Origin: Jonesia denitrificans DSM 20603
GTDB lineage: Bacteria > Actinomycetota > Actinomycetes > Actinomycetales > Cellulomonadaceae
Length of the DNA: 64,000 bases
Assembly: GCF_000024065.1 (NCBI RefSeq)
Contig: NC_013174.1
Span: 62,001 to 126,000 of the forward strand
Reading direction: 5' to 3'
Shown: one piece after another, positions 6,694 to 15,552 of the stretch
Numbering within the stretch: the stretch's first letter is position 1
Layout of the letters: each line of letters begins with the position of its first letter
Notes under the pieces: model-generated
Told to the model about the DNA's origin: nothing
Database searches by the model: none
Seen by the model: only the letters and a program-made list of their open reading frames with translations
Program-made: the position numbers and the translations under genes

Positions 6694-9258
6694 ATGGCGA
6701 AGAAACTACACACCATGACACAAGGATGGAGGCGCCAAAAAACTCACGCCTCACATCCACGAAAGGCACATCGAGGATCATCTATTGGATCCTTCACGCT
6801 TGTGTGTGCACTGCTGACCGGGGCGTTGACAAGTGTTCCAGCAGTATCAGCGGTGGCCGCCCAGGCGGCTACAAGTCCTGGTGCCGGGCTGCTGGCCACG
6901 GCCGTGAACGACACCTGCGTTTCGGGGACATGGTCGACAGACCCAGCGGTCAAGATGTTCCCAGAGCAGCACACCACGGAGCACTTCTCATTCCGGTGGA
7001 AGAGTTCCGAGGTCTCAAAAACTGATGTTCAGGCCGCCGGTAAAGCGTTGGAGGAAATCTGGGCACAGTTCATGGCGGAACCAATTGCGTTCCCCGAACC
7101 GCACTGTGATTCGGCAACGAAACGTCGCGTCAACGTGGAAATTGATCCAAGTTACGCGCTCACCGGTGGCGTCACCTCTGAAGGTGCAATGGGCATGTGG
7201 ATTGGGTCTGGGGCTCTCAAGGACCGGTGGGGGCTGGCACATGAGTTGACCCACGCTTTACAGGGGTCAACCAAGGCTTTTCGTGATTCCCCTTACGTTG
7301 GGTGGTTGTGGGAGTCGCACGCAAACTGGATGACGCATCAGCTCCCGGAGTTCCGCACGAACCCGCACTGCTCTGAGCTGTTCGCGAATCACACAAGTCT
7401 CTACTACGGTTCAACGCGAAATAACTACTGCAACTGGCAGTTTTGGGAGCATCTGAAAGTAACCTATGGCTCAGACACTGTTCAGGGTTTGTGGGCCAAC
7501 GCCCCAAAGCAGGGTGCCGCAAATTATCGTGACGCCGACCCATTTTCCGTGCTGATGGAACAGCAGGGGTGGTCGCTGGAGCGTCTGAACGATGAGTTCG
7601 GTCTGTGGGCGATGAAGAACGTCCTATGGGACTACGGGACGAACACGTACCGTCAAGCGTATGGCGGGTATGACAACCTCACCGGCGATCGCACGTTACG
7701 TGTGACCCCTATGACCCCAGTTGAGGGGGTGACGGGTCGGTATGCGGTTCCGTTTGAGGCTGCTCCCCAACGGTGGGGTTACAACACGGTCCGGTTAACA
7801 CCCGATTCGGGGGCCACATCGGTGACCGTGGGTTTCCGTGGGATTGTCCAAGACACGGCAGCCACCAGCACGCTGCCCGGGTTCGCGAACGAACCAGCCA
7901 CCGTGGGGTCGCCTCATTCGGGGTGGCGTTGGGGTGTTGTGGTGGAGGGCGCTGACGGGAAAGCCCGCTACAGCGAGTTACAGAAATCTGTGAGCGGAAG
8001 CGTGACTGTACCGCTACGTTCAGGGGATCGTGGCGTGTACCTCACTGTTCTTGCTGCTCCGACCGCCCAGCAGAAAATTGCTCACAACCAGCCATTTTAT
8101 TCAATTTACCGGTACCCGTGGACTATCGATGTGGCGGGTGCGAAACCAACAGAGCCTACGAAACCAGCAGGCAAGAAACACCCCAACGGTGGCGGCTGGG
8201 TGGCCAACGGTGCGAATGTCGCGGCGACCGCGTTTGTTGGTCCGAACGCCTGCGTGCTGGGTGGAACAGTGTCAGGGCAGGCACGCATCGAAGATCATGC
8301 CACAGTGATGAGCGGAACCGTGACAGACAAAGCGATTGTGCGCGGGGTTTCTCTGATTCGTGGGCAAGCAACGATTAGTGGGAACGCCGTGGTGAATACG
8401 ACGTTCCGCGGTGTGGGGGCGTTCCAATCCCGAATCACAGTCTCTGGTAATGCGCAGATTCACGGTGACAACGAACTGTGGCCCACCAGCATTAACTCTG
8501 GTGTGTGGTATGGGTTCGTGGATGACAACACACTGTCCAGCCACCCGATGCGTCAGTTGTCGGCACCTGTCGCTGAGGTGACTCGGCGGCCGTCGACTGC
8601 TGACCTGGCCGCGGTAGCGCCCGCATCTACACCTGCGCCAACAACCGAACCAACGGGGGAAGCAACCACGGCTCCAACAGCTGAACCGACTGTGGAACCC
8701 ACAGCTGAACCGACGGCGGAACCGAGTTCACCCCCTGCCACCCCTGCACCGAACCCTGCACCAACGAATCCCACCCCAACAAACCCGGTCCCGGCGCCTG
8801 TTCCGGTTCCGAGTCCGCAACCTGATGCGGGTGACCCGGTTGTAGGTTCCACCGTGACAGTGGCGTCGTACAACTACCCGGAGCGAAGTGTGCGGCACCA
8901 ACATTATGTGGGCCGTATCGACGCTACCCGTGACAGCGAGGACTGGCAGTGGAAGAAAGTGACAGGTCTTGCTCCAGGTGGGGGCGGTACGGTGTCGTTC
9001 GAGTCGGTGAACTTCCCTGGGTACTTCTTAGTTGCTGTGGGTCGCGACGTGAAGTTGCTCCGCAATGATGGGACGACCGGGTTCGCGCGCTCAGCAACGT
9101 TCACGCAGGTCAATGGGCTTGCCGATGCGTCAGCTCTGTCCTTTGAGTCCCTCGCGGCACCTGGACGTTACCTTCGGCACTACGGATTCCAACTCTATGT
9201 TGACCCAGTGTTTACGCCGGTTGCGCGGGCTGATGCGACATGGCGGGTGATGAATTAG
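6694..9258 (+). CDS. Secreted Svx/AvrXca-like zinc metalloprotease (DUF6055) with beta-helix-like segment and AbfB domain
   Basis: About 854 residues from ATG 6694 (AAGGGG seven bases upstream). In order: long basic signal peptide (hydrophobic core FTLVCALLTGALTS); gluzincin-type domain with HELTH at residues 183-187 and a downstream WESHANW Glu (about 207) as likely third zinc ligand; a beta-sandwich-like stretch; a segment of repeating short units (VSGQARIEDHATVMSG) resembling a left-handed parallel beta-helix (about 505-600); a Pro/Thr linker; and a C-terminal AbfB (CBM42-type) beta-trefoil (VASYNYPERSVRHQHY, then FESVNFPGYFL and FESLAAPGRYLRHY). The Svx/AvrXca proteins of plant pathogens share the first part. 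AbfB domains bind arabinofuranose side chains, so plant or arabinan-decorated glycoproteins are plausible targets; this is inference. A strong terminator follows. Confidence 0.8.
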   Translation: MAKKLHTMTQGWRRQKTHASHPRKAHRGSSIGSFTLVCALLTGALTSVPAVSAVAAQAATSPGAGLLATAVNDTCVSGTWSTDPAVKMFPEQHTTEHFSFRWKSSEVSKTDVQAAGKALEEIWAQFMAEPIAFPEPHCDSATKRRVNVEIDPSYALTGGVTSEGAMGMWIGSGALKDRWGLAHELTHALQGSTKAFRDSPYVGWLWESHANWMTHQLPEFRTNPHCSELFANHTSLYYGSTRNNYCNWQFWEHLKVTYGSDTVQGLWANAPKQGAANYRDADPFSVLMEQQGWSLERLNDEFGLWAMKNVLWDYGTNTYRQAYGGYDNLTGDRTLRVTPMTPVEGVTGRYAVPFEAAPQRWGYNTVRLTPDSGATSVTVGFRGIVQDTAATSTLPGFANEPATVGSPHSGWRWGVVVEGADGKARYSELQKSVSGSVTVPLRSGDRGVYLTVLAAPTAQQKIAHNQPFYSIYRYPWTIDVAGAKPTEPTKPAGKKHPNGGGWVANGANVAATAFVGPNACVLGGTVSGQARIEDHATVMSGTVTDKAIVRGVSLIRGQATISGNAVVNTTFRGVGAFQSRITVSGNAQIHGDNELWPTSINSGVWYGFVDDNTLSSHPMRQLSAPVAEVTRRPSTADLAAVAPASTPAPTTEPTGEATTAPTAEPTVEPTAEPTAEPSSPPATPAPNPAPTNPTPTNPVPAPVPVPSPQPDAGDPVVGSTVTVASYNYPERSVRHQHYVGRIDATRDSEDWQWKKVTGLAPGGGGTVSFESVNFPGYFLVAVGRDVKLLRNDGTTGFARSATFTQVNGLADASALSFESLAAPGRYLRHYGFQLYVDPVFTPVARADATWRVMN

Positions 9259-9353
9259 GCAGAGTACGCGCCTCATGGTTAACGGGTGACAGTTTGTGTG
9301 TTGCTCGGTCATTCATGGAAGGGCTTAACGTGGTGTGACGCCACAGCGCCTCC

Positions 9354-9394
9354 AAACAGGACAGCACCGCTCACGGAGCGGTGCTGTCCTGTTT
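9354..9394 (+). terminator. Intrinsic terminator after the secreted protease
   Basis: Near-perfect stem AACAGGACAGCACCGCTC / GAGCGGTGCTGTCCTGTT with a four-base loop, then TGTTGG. Lies 96 bases past the protease stop. Confidence 0.85.
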
Positions 9395-9420
9395 GTTGGT
9401 GAAGCGAGGCGCTGCCCGCG

Positions 9421-9545
9421 CTGCCCGCACATCGCCAGGCTTACCGCTGTGAGGACCATTTTGAATGCGCAGGGACCACTATTTTGCACATTGATACATA
9501 CGAAATGGTCCTCACAGCGGTGGGGTAGGAGGGTTTGATGGCGGG
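9421..9545 (+). repeat. Intergenic palindromic repeat, copy C
   Basis: Same orientation as copy B: CCCGCACATCGCCAGGCTT, then GTGAGGACCATTTTGAATGC, GGGACCACTATTTTGCACA, and CGAAATGGTCCTCAC, ending GGAGGGTTTGATGGCGGG. The outer arms CCGCTGTGAGGACCATTTTG and CGAAATGGTCCTCACAGCGG pair over about 20 bp. Confidence 0.8.
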
Positions 9546-9643
9546 ATGGCGGGATGGCGTGAGGAGGGCAGGAGAGAGGTGGGCCGCCGCCCCTTTTTTC
9601 ACCCCCGAATAAGTGGAAACATCTTTGTTTGTGCCCGAATGTG

Positions 9644-9672
9644 TTGACCAGAGATGTTCGGTCGGGCATAAT
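9644..9672 (+). promoter_or_regulatory. Putative promoter of the fructose PTS operon
   Basis: TTGACC (9644-9649), 17-base spacer, CATAAT (9667-9672). A dyad with arms GCCCGAA and TTCGGTCGGGC surrounds it (about 9632-9667), a plausible operator for the DeoR-type regulator encoded by the first gene. About 120 bases of leader follow before the start at 9792. Confidence 0.5.
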
Positions 9673-9791
9673 CGGACTAAAGATGTGAGTGAATGTGCCC
9701 CGTGCCACACGGATTCCCGCACGGAAGCTTGACCGAACGCAAAGGCGCGTCATCCAGCGCATAGCCGCGCTGACACGAAAGGGACAACGAC

Positions 9792-10553
9792 GTGTACGCT
9801 CCAGAACGACACACGGAAATCCTCACCCGGGCTCGCACGCTCGGACGCGTTGAGGTGACCACCCTTGCCACTGAACTGGATGTCACCCAGGAAACAATTC
9901 GCCGTGACCTCACAGCCTTGGAGCGCCGTGGCCTGGTGCGACGGGTGCATGGGGGCGCAATTCCGGTGGAACGTTTGGGTTTGGAACCGGCTGTCAGTGA
10001 GCGTGAGCACACGAATCCTGACGCGAAGGACGCGATTGCGCGTGCCGCGCTCGAAGAGTTGCCCGATAACGGGTCAATCATTGTCGATGCCGGGACGACC
10101 ACGATCAGGTTGGCTGCATTGATTCCGCAGGACAAAGAACTTGTGGTGGTGACGCATTCGATCACTGTTGCGCATTCGTTGTCGAACCACCCGCATGTGA
10201 CGCTTCATTTGGTGGGTGGGCATGTTCGGGCGAGGACGTTGGCTGCGGTGGGCCCGTGGGCGTTGTCGTCTCTTCAAGACATTCATGTGGATGTGGCGTT
10301 TGTGGGGACCAATGGTTTGAGTGCGGAGCGTGGGCTGACCACCCCGGACATGGAGGAGGCGGCTGTAAAGCGCGCCATTATTCAGTCTGCGCGGCGCACG
10401 GTTGTGCTTGCTGATCACAGCAAACTTGGTCGCGACGAGTTCGCTTTCTTTGGTCCTGTGACAGCGATTGACACGTTGATTACGGATTCTGCTGCAGATA
10501 GCAGCATGCTCGCTGATATTGAACGCGCAGGAGTGGTGGTGACGCAGGCATGA
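9792..10553 (+). CDS. fruR: DeoR-family regulator of fructose use
   Basis: 253 residues, GTG start with GAAAGGG upstream. N-terminal DeoR winged helix (RHTEILTRARTLGRVEVTTLA, recognition segment VTQETIRRDLTALERRGLVRRVHGGA) and a C-terminal DeoR sugar-phosphate-sensing domain with DAGTTTIRLA and FVGTNGLS. Members next to fruK usually repress the operon and respond to fructose 1-phosphate or fructose 1,6-bisphosphate. Its stop overlaps the start of the 1-phosphofructokinase gene (ATGA), so it is the first gene of the operon and probably autoregulated. Confidence 0.9.
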   Translation: MYAPERHTEILTRARTLGRVEVTTLATELDVTQETIRRDLTALERRGLVRRVHGGAIPVERLGLEPAVSEREHTNPDAKDAIARAALEELPDNGSIIVDAGTTTIRLAALIPQDKELVVVTHSITVAHSLSNHPHVTLHLVGGHVRARTLAAVGPWALSSLQDIHVDVAFVGTNGLSAERGLTTPDMEEAAVKRAIIQSARRTVVLADHSKLGRDEFAFFGPVTAIDTLITDSAADSSMLADIERAGVVVTQA

Positions 10554-11497
10554 TCACAACGGTGACCCCGAATCCCAGTATTGATCGGGCGTTTGACGTG
10601 GAGGTGTTGCACGTTGGTGACGTGCAACGGGCGCATGCGTCACATGTTGATGCTGGTGGTAAGGGTATTAATGTGTCGCGTGGGTTGCATGCTCACGGTG
10701 TTGTGACGTCTGCGGTGTTGCCGTGTGGGGGCCGTGATGGGCAGGCCTTGTTGTCGATGCTGGCTGATGGTGGGATCGTGACGTCACCTGTGTGGGTGGC
10801 GGGTGAGACGCGCACGAACATCACGCTGGTGGAGTCCACGGGTGTGACCACGAAGATTAATGCCCCGGGCCCCCAGTTGGGTGAGGCTGATGTGGTGGCG
10901 TTGCTTGCTGCGGCGACGTCGTCGTTGCAGGAGGGTGATCTTGTGGTGGGGGCGGGGTCTTTACCTGCCGGCACTTCCCCTGATTTTTATGTTCGCCTTG
11001 GCCTGGCGGTGAGGGAGCAAGGCGCGGAACTTGTTCTTGATACGTCTGGTGCGCCGTTAGCTCATGCCGTGGAGGCGGGCGGTTTGGCGTTGATTAAACC
11101 TAATGAAGAGGAACTTGGTGAGCTTGTGGGACGGGAGTTAACGACCGTCGCACAGGTCACTGATGCGGCCCGCGATGTGATTGGTGCGGGGACCCGCGAG
11201 GTTCTTGTGAGCCTTGGCGCCCATGGCGCCCTTCTTGTGACTGCCACGAACGTGTGGTGGGCGGGTGGGCCTGCGCTCACCCCCGCATCGACTGTTGGTG
11301 CCGGCGATATGACGCTCGCCGGGTATTTGTCGGTGCCTGGTCACGCTACCCCAGACCGGCTGCGTACTGCAGTCGCTTGGGGGCGGGCAGCGGTCCTTCT
11401 CCCCGGAACGGCTGTCCCGACCCCTGATGTAATCGACACCGCATTGGTGCGGTGTGTTGCTGAACCTGATCCTTCCACCCCACTCAAGGAGTTGTGA
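10550..11497 (+). CDS. fruK: 1-phosphofructokinase
   Basis: 315 residues of the PfkB/ribokinase fold. Phosphorylates fructose 1-phosphate, the product of the fructose PTS, to fructose 1,6-bisphosphate. Visible: TPNPSIDRAF near the start, the substrate-binding AGGKGINVSRGL, and the C-terminal anion-hole/catalytic motif VGAGDM with the catalytic Asp (most family members have GAGDS or GAGDA; Met here is a mild variation). The ATG overlaps the FruR stop, and the EIIA gene starts two bases after its own stop. Confidence 0.92.
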   Translation: MITTVTPNPSIDRAFDVEVLHVGDVQRAHASHVDAGGKGINVSRGLHAHGVVTSAVLPCGGRDGQALLSMLADGGIVTSPVWVAGETRTNITLVESTGVTTKINAPGPQLGEADVVALLAAATSSLQEGDLVVGAGSLPAGTSPDFYVRLGLAVREQGAELVLDTSGAPLAHAVEAGGLALIKPNEEELGELVGRELTTVAQVTDAARDVIGAGTREVLVSLGAHGALLVTATNVWWAGGPALTPASTVGAGDMTLAGYLSVPGHATPDRLRTAVAWGRAAVLLPGTAVPTPDVIDTALVRCVAEPDPSTPLKEL

Positions 11498-11498
11498 C

Positions 11499-11951
11499 AT
11501 GAGTTCCCCACTCATCACCCCGGAGCTTGTCGCTGTCAATGTTGACGCCGCCGATGCTCACGCTGTTATTGATGTTCTTGCTCAGCGTCTTGCTGACGCT
11601 GGCCGGGTGACGGATGCGGTGGCTTTTGCTGCCGATGTGCGTGCCCGGGAGGCGAAGACGTCCACTGGTATGCCGGGCGGTATTGGTTTACCGCACGCGA
11701 AGTCTGAGGCTGTGGTGACCCCGTCGTTGGCGGTCGCGAAAGTTCCCGCTGGCGTGGACTTTGGTGCCCCGGATGGTCCGGCTACTCTTGTTTTCCTTAT
11801 TGCGGCTCCGGCTGCTGGGGAAGGCGACCATTTGAAGATTCTTGCTGCGTTGGCACGCAAGCTGGTGCACGCTGACTTTAAGGAGTCTCTGCGTGCGGCA
11901 CCGGATGGTGACGCTGTTGCGGCGATTGTGAATGAGGCGGTTTCGCTATGA
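11499..11951 (+). CDS. fruA: Fructose PTS enzyme IIA
   Basis: 150 residues from ATG 11499 (AAGGAG upstream); the longer upstream frame is a shadow of fruK. The family active-site stretch GGIGLPHAKS holds His66, which takes phosphate from HPr and passes it to the IIB Cys. IIA is a separate protein here, whereas many fructose permeases fuse IIA with IIBC. It overlaps the IIBC start by four bases. Confidence 0.9.
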   Translation: MSSPLITPELVAVNVDAADAHAVIDVLAQRLADAGRVTDAVAFAADVRAREAKTSTGMPGGIGLPHAKSEAVVTPSLAVAKVPAGVDFGAPDGPATLVFLIAAPAAGEGDHLKILAALARKLVHADFKESLRAAPDGDAVAAIVNEAVSL

Positions 11952-13459
11952 AATTTGTTGCAGTGACGTCATGCCCTACGGGTATCGCGCACACATATAT
12001 GGCTGCTGAGGCGTTGGAGCAGGCTGGTAAGGCTGCGGGTCACGTGGTGACTGTTGAGACGCAGGGTTCTGCTGGTACGGACATGATTGACGATGCGACG
12101 ATCGCGGCCGCTGATGGTGTTATTTTCGCTGCTGACCTGGAGGTGAAGGGTCGGGAACGGTTCGCTGGGAAACCTACTGTTGATGTGGGTGTGAAGCGGG
12201 GTGTTCATGAGGCTGCGAAGGTGATTGAGGAGGCTGTGGCGGCGGTGGAGCGTGGGGTGCCTGCGGGTGCTGCTGCGGCTGCGCCGGCTGCGTCTGGTCC
12301 GTCGACGAAGGTTGATGCGAATGCGGGTGTGGGTACCCGGGTCCGTCAGTGGTTGATGACGGGTGTGTCGTACATGATCCCGTTTGTGGCTGCTGGCGGT
12401 ATTCTCATCGCTTTGGGTTTCATGTTGGCGAACGTTGCCTGGGGTGGTGCTGAGGGTGCCATTGAGGTGACTGCTGTCAACCAGGCTGATGTGTGGGCTC
12501 ACTTTGAGTGGGGTAACTTGCAGCATTGGTCGGTTCTGTTGTTGGGGGCTGGGCAGATTGCTTTTGGGTTCTTAGTTCCGGTGCTGTCTGGTTTCATTGC
12601 GTACGGTATCGCTGACCGTCCTGGTTTGGTGCCTGGTTTTGTTGGCGGCGCAGCGTCGGTCGCTGTGGGTGCTGGGTTCCTTGGTGGTTTGGCCACGGGG
12701 TTCATTGCCGGGTTCACCGCGTTGTGGATTAGCCGGTGGAAGGTTCCCAAGGGTGTGCGCGGGATCATGCCTGTTGTCGTGATTCCTTTGTTGTCGACGT
12801 TGTTCACTGGTTTTGTCACTCTTGTGGTCATTGGAGCGCCGATTGCGGGCCTGATGAATAGCCTAGAGAGCTGGTTGAACGGGCTGGGTGGTAACCAGCT
12901 GGTTCTTCTGGGGCTCATTTTGGGGGCCATGATGGGCTTTGACTTGGGTGGCCCGGTCAACAAGGTCGCCTACACGTTCGCGGTCACTGGTCTTGCCACT
13001 CAAGGGCTCACTGCTGACGCTGCACAATACAAAATCATGGCCGCTGTGATGGCGTCCGGTATGGTTGCACCACTTGCGATGGCGTTGGCGACCACGATCC
13101 GCAAACGTTTGTTCACCGAAGCTGAACGGGAGAACGGGAAAGCCGCATGGCTCCTGGGTGCGTCGTTCATTTCGGAGGGTGCTATCCCGTTTGCTGCTGC
13201 CGACCCACTGCGCGTGATTGCCGCGTCGTTGGTAGGTTCATCTGTAACAGGTGCATTGAGCATGGCAATGGGTGTCACCTTGGTCGCACCACACGGTGGT
13301 GTGTGGGTGCTCCCACTGATTGGCAATCCACTCGGCTTCCTCGTATCTATTGTGGCCGGTGTGATTGTGTCTGCGCTGATCGTTGTGGTTCTCAAAGAGA
13401 TTCGCTACAACAAGATCACCGCCACTTCCCCCACGGACGCAGCGGTCACCGCCGCGTAA
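11948..13459 (+). CDS. fruA: Fructose PTS enzyme IIBC
   Basis: 503 residues. The N-terminal IIB domain carries the phosphorylated Cys9 in VAVTSCPTGIAHTYMAAE, followed by an Ala-rich linker (about 105-125) and a IIC membrane domain starting at about residue 130 (QWLMTGVSYMIPFVAAGGIL) with the fructose-type motifs GFDLGGPVNKVAY and FISEGAIPFAA. Imports fructose with phosphorylation to fructose 1-phosphate, the FruK substrate. Translation is coupled to EIIA by an ATGA overlap. Confidence 0.92.
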   Translation: MKFVAVTSCPTGIAHTYMAAEALEQAGKAAGHVVTVETQGSAGTDMIDDATIAAADGVIFAADLEVKGRERFAGKPTVDVGVKRGVHEAAKVIEEAVAAVERGVPAGAAAAAPAASGPSTKVDANAGVGTRVRQWLMTGVSYMIPFVAAGGILIALGFMLANVAWGGAEGAIEVTAVNQADVWAHFEWGNLQHWSVLLLGAGQIAFGFLVPVLSGFIAYGIADRPGLVPGFVGGAASVAVGAGFLGGLATGFIAGFTALWISRWKVPKGVRGIMPVVVIPLLSTLFTGFVTLVVIGAPIAGLMNSLESWLNGLGGNQLVLLGLILGAMMGFDLGGPVNKVAYTFAVTGLATQGLTADAAQYKIMAAVMASGMVAPLAMALATTIRKRLFTEAERENGKAAWLLGASFISEGAIPFAAADPLRVIAASLVGSSVTGALSMAMGVTLVAPHGGVWVLPLIGNPLGFLVSIVAGVIVSALIVVVLKEIRYNKITATSPTDAAVTAA

Positions 13460-13490
13460 TCCCATCACCGAGGCTTCGAGAGGAAAAACC

Positions 13491-13763
13491 ATGTCAAGCC
13501 GCATCGTCACTGTCGCATCGTCCGCTGGGTTGCACGCCCGCCCAGCAACCCTCATTAGTCAAGCAGCAGCAAACGCCGGGGTGCCTGTCACCATTGGTCG
13601 CCCAGGCCAAGACGCAGTTGATGCGTCAAGTGTCTTGTTGTTGATGACGTTGGGTGTTGGGCACGGCGAAGACGTCGAGGTCACTGTGGACGGTGACGAT
13701 GCGGTCCTTGACAGCATCGTTGACCTTGTTGCCACGGATCTTGACGCTGAGGACGCATCATGA
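13491..13763 (+). CDS. ptsH: Phosphocarrier protein HPr
   Basis: 90 residues from ATG 13491 (GAGAGGA upstream). His15 lies in the active motif GLHARPA, and Ser46 in DASSVLLL at the place of the regulatory serine. Whether HPr kinase acts on it cannot be judged here. It moves phosphate from enzyme I to the IIA His. It sits directly after the IIBC gene and overlaps enzyme I by four bases. Confidence 0.93.
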   Translation: MSSRIVTVASSAGLHARPATLISQAAANAGVPVTIGRPGQDAVDASSVLLLMTLGVGHGEDVEVTVDGDDAVLDSIVDLVATDLDAEDAS

Positions 13764-15469
13764 CGTCGTTCACATTGACCGGAACCGGGGTGGGCCGCCA
13801 GGCCGTCATTGGCCCGATCGCCACAGTACACACCTCTGTGGACGTCGACCCTGACACCGTGGTCACCCGCAACGGCATCCCTGTTCCGGCTGACAAGCTT
13901 CCGGAACTCATTGTTGGCGCATTCAACCAGGTCGAACAGGACTTGAAGGATCAGGCTGCTGGCGCATCGGGAAGCGTGGCGGCTGTTCTTGCCGCCGCCG
14001 CACAGATCGCTGCGGACCCTGCGTTGCGCACTAAATCGACTGCGAACCTCGCTGCAGGGCAACCACCTGTTGCCGCAGTGGATCATGCTGTCAACGAGTT
14101 CGTGGCATTGTTTGAACAGCTTGGTGGGATGATGGCGGAGCGGGTCACGGACCTGAAGTCTGTGCGTGACCGTGTGATCGCGGTGCTGGTGGACCAGCCG
14201 CAACCGGGGGTGCCACATCTTAGTGAACCTAGTGTCATTGTTGCTGAGGATCTTGCCCCGGCAGACACTGCCGCACTTGACCTCACCAAGGTCCTCGCTA
14301 TTGTCACTGAGCTTGGTGGACCAACCGGTCACACGGCGATTATTGCCGGACAGTTGGGGTTGCCGTGCGTGGTGCAAGTACGTGGCGTCCTCCAACTTGA
14401 TGACGGCACCGTGGTGGCTGTGGACGCAGCCACCGGCAACATCACCGTCAACCCGAGCGACGAGGTCGCTGCACGGATCGCGGCGAAAAGGGCGTTTGAC
14501 ACCGAACTTCAGTCAGACAACGCCCCTGGTGCCACCGCGGACGGTCACACCATTGACTTGCTGGCGAACATTGGGACCGCAGCAGACGCTGTGCGGGCCG
14601 CCGCGTACACTGATGGGCGTCTTGTTGCTGGATCGGGGCTGTTCCGAACTGAGGTGTTGTTCCTGGACGCACCGAAGGCCCCCACTGTTGAGCAGCAGAA
14701 AGGTGAGTACGCGAAAGTTCTCACCGCGTTCGAGGGGCGTAAAGTGGTGGTCCGGACTCTCGATGCGGGGGCCGACAAACCTCTAGCGTTCGCTACTCAG
14801 CCTGATGAGGAGAACCCGGCTCTTGGTGTGCGCGGGTTCCGGAGTGCTCGGCTCCACCCGGAACTCCTCACCGACCAGCTTGCCGCGTTGGCACAGGCGG
14901 CCGCAGACACGGGCACAAAACCGTGGGTGATGGCCCCTATGGTGGCCACACCGGCAGAAGCACGTGATTTTGCGGAGCAAGCCCGTGATTACGGGTTGGA
15001 ACAAGTTGGGGTGATGATTGAGGTGCCGTCTGCCGCGTTGCGGGCACGGGCAATCCTGGCTGAGGTGGATTTTGTGTCCATTGGTTCCAACGATCTCGCC
15101 CAGTACACGATGGCCACTGACCGGCTCCGTGGTGAGTTGTCTGACCTGTTGGATGCGTGGCAACCAGCGGTCCTTGACCTCATTGCCGCGACCGCATCGG
15201 CAGGACGCGAACTGGGTAAACCTGTGGGTGTGTGTGGTGAGTCCGCTGCCGACCCGCTCATGGCCCTTGTCCTCACTGGGCTTGGTGTGACGAGTTTGTC
15301 AATGTCCGTGGGGTCAGTACCTGCGGTGCGGTTCTCTTTGCGTCGGCACACGTTTGCGCAGTGCGAAGCGATCGCTCACGCAGCGTTAGCGGCTCAGTCA
15401 CCTGACGAGGCGCGAAGCAGCGTCATCGCGCTGCTTGATCCAGAGGTGAAGGCTGCTCTCGTAGCGTAG
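13760..15469 (+). CDS. ptsI: PTS enzyme I (phosphoenolpyruvate-protein phosphotransferase)
   Basis: 569 residues. N-terminal HPr-binding/phospho-His domain with His191 in GGPTGHTAIIAGQLG, then the TIM-barrel PEP-binding domain with GLFRTEVLFLD, EENPALGVRGFR, the IGSNDLAQYTMATDR signature and the C-terminal GVCGESAADP. Starts the phosphorelay from PEP in the cytoplasm. It ends the six-gene operon, and a strong terminator lies 34 bases downstream. Having both general PTS proteins inside the fructose operon implies fructose is the main, perhaps only, PTS sugar of this organism (inference). Confidence 0.94.
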   Translation: MTSFTLTGTGVGRQAVIGPIATVHTSVDVDPDTVVTRNGIPVPADKLPELIVGAFNQVEQDLKDQAAGASGSVAAVLAAAAQIAADPALRTKSTANLAAGQPPVAAVDHAVNEFVALFEQLGGMMAERVTDLKSVRDRVIAVLVDQPQPGVPHLSEPSVIVAEDLAPADTAALDLTKVLAIVTELGGPTGHTAIIAGQLGLPCVVQVRGVLQLDDGTVVAVDAATGNITVNPSDEVAARIAAKRAFDTELQSDNAPGATADGHTIDLLANIGTAADAVRAAAYTDGRLVAGSGLFRTEVLFLDAPKAPTVEQQKGEYAKVLTAFEGRKVVVRTLDAGADKPLAFATQPDEENPALGVRGFRSARLHPELLTDQLAALAQAAADTGTKPWVMAPMVATPAEARDFAEQARDYGLEQVGVMIEVPSAALRARAILAEVDFVSIGSNDLAQYTMATDRLRGELSDLLDAWQPAVLDLIAATASAGRELGKPVGVCGESAADPLMALVLTGLGVTSLSMSVGSVPAVRFSLRRHTFAQCEAIAHAALAAQSPDEARSSVIALLDPEVKAALVA

Positions 15470-15503
15470 AACTGTCACGTGAGTAATGTCTTGTGACCAT
15501 TCA

Positions 15504-15545
15504 GGGTGGGTCCCAGCATCGTAGGATGTTGGGACCCACCCTTTT
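15504..15545 (+). terminator. Intrinsic terminator of the PTS operon
   Basis: 17-bp stem (GGGTGGGTCCCAGCATC / GATGTTGGGACCCACCC) with a four-base loop, followed by TTTTCCCC. The leftward S14 gene ends at 15553, so the stem may act for both convergent transcripts. Confidence 0.85.
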
Positions 15546-15552
15546 CCCCTCC

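Noticed and set aside
15148-15160. Possible split between HPr-dependent and other PTS lines in enzyme I
   Set aside because: The enzyme I frame is intact and complete; no break or fusion present.
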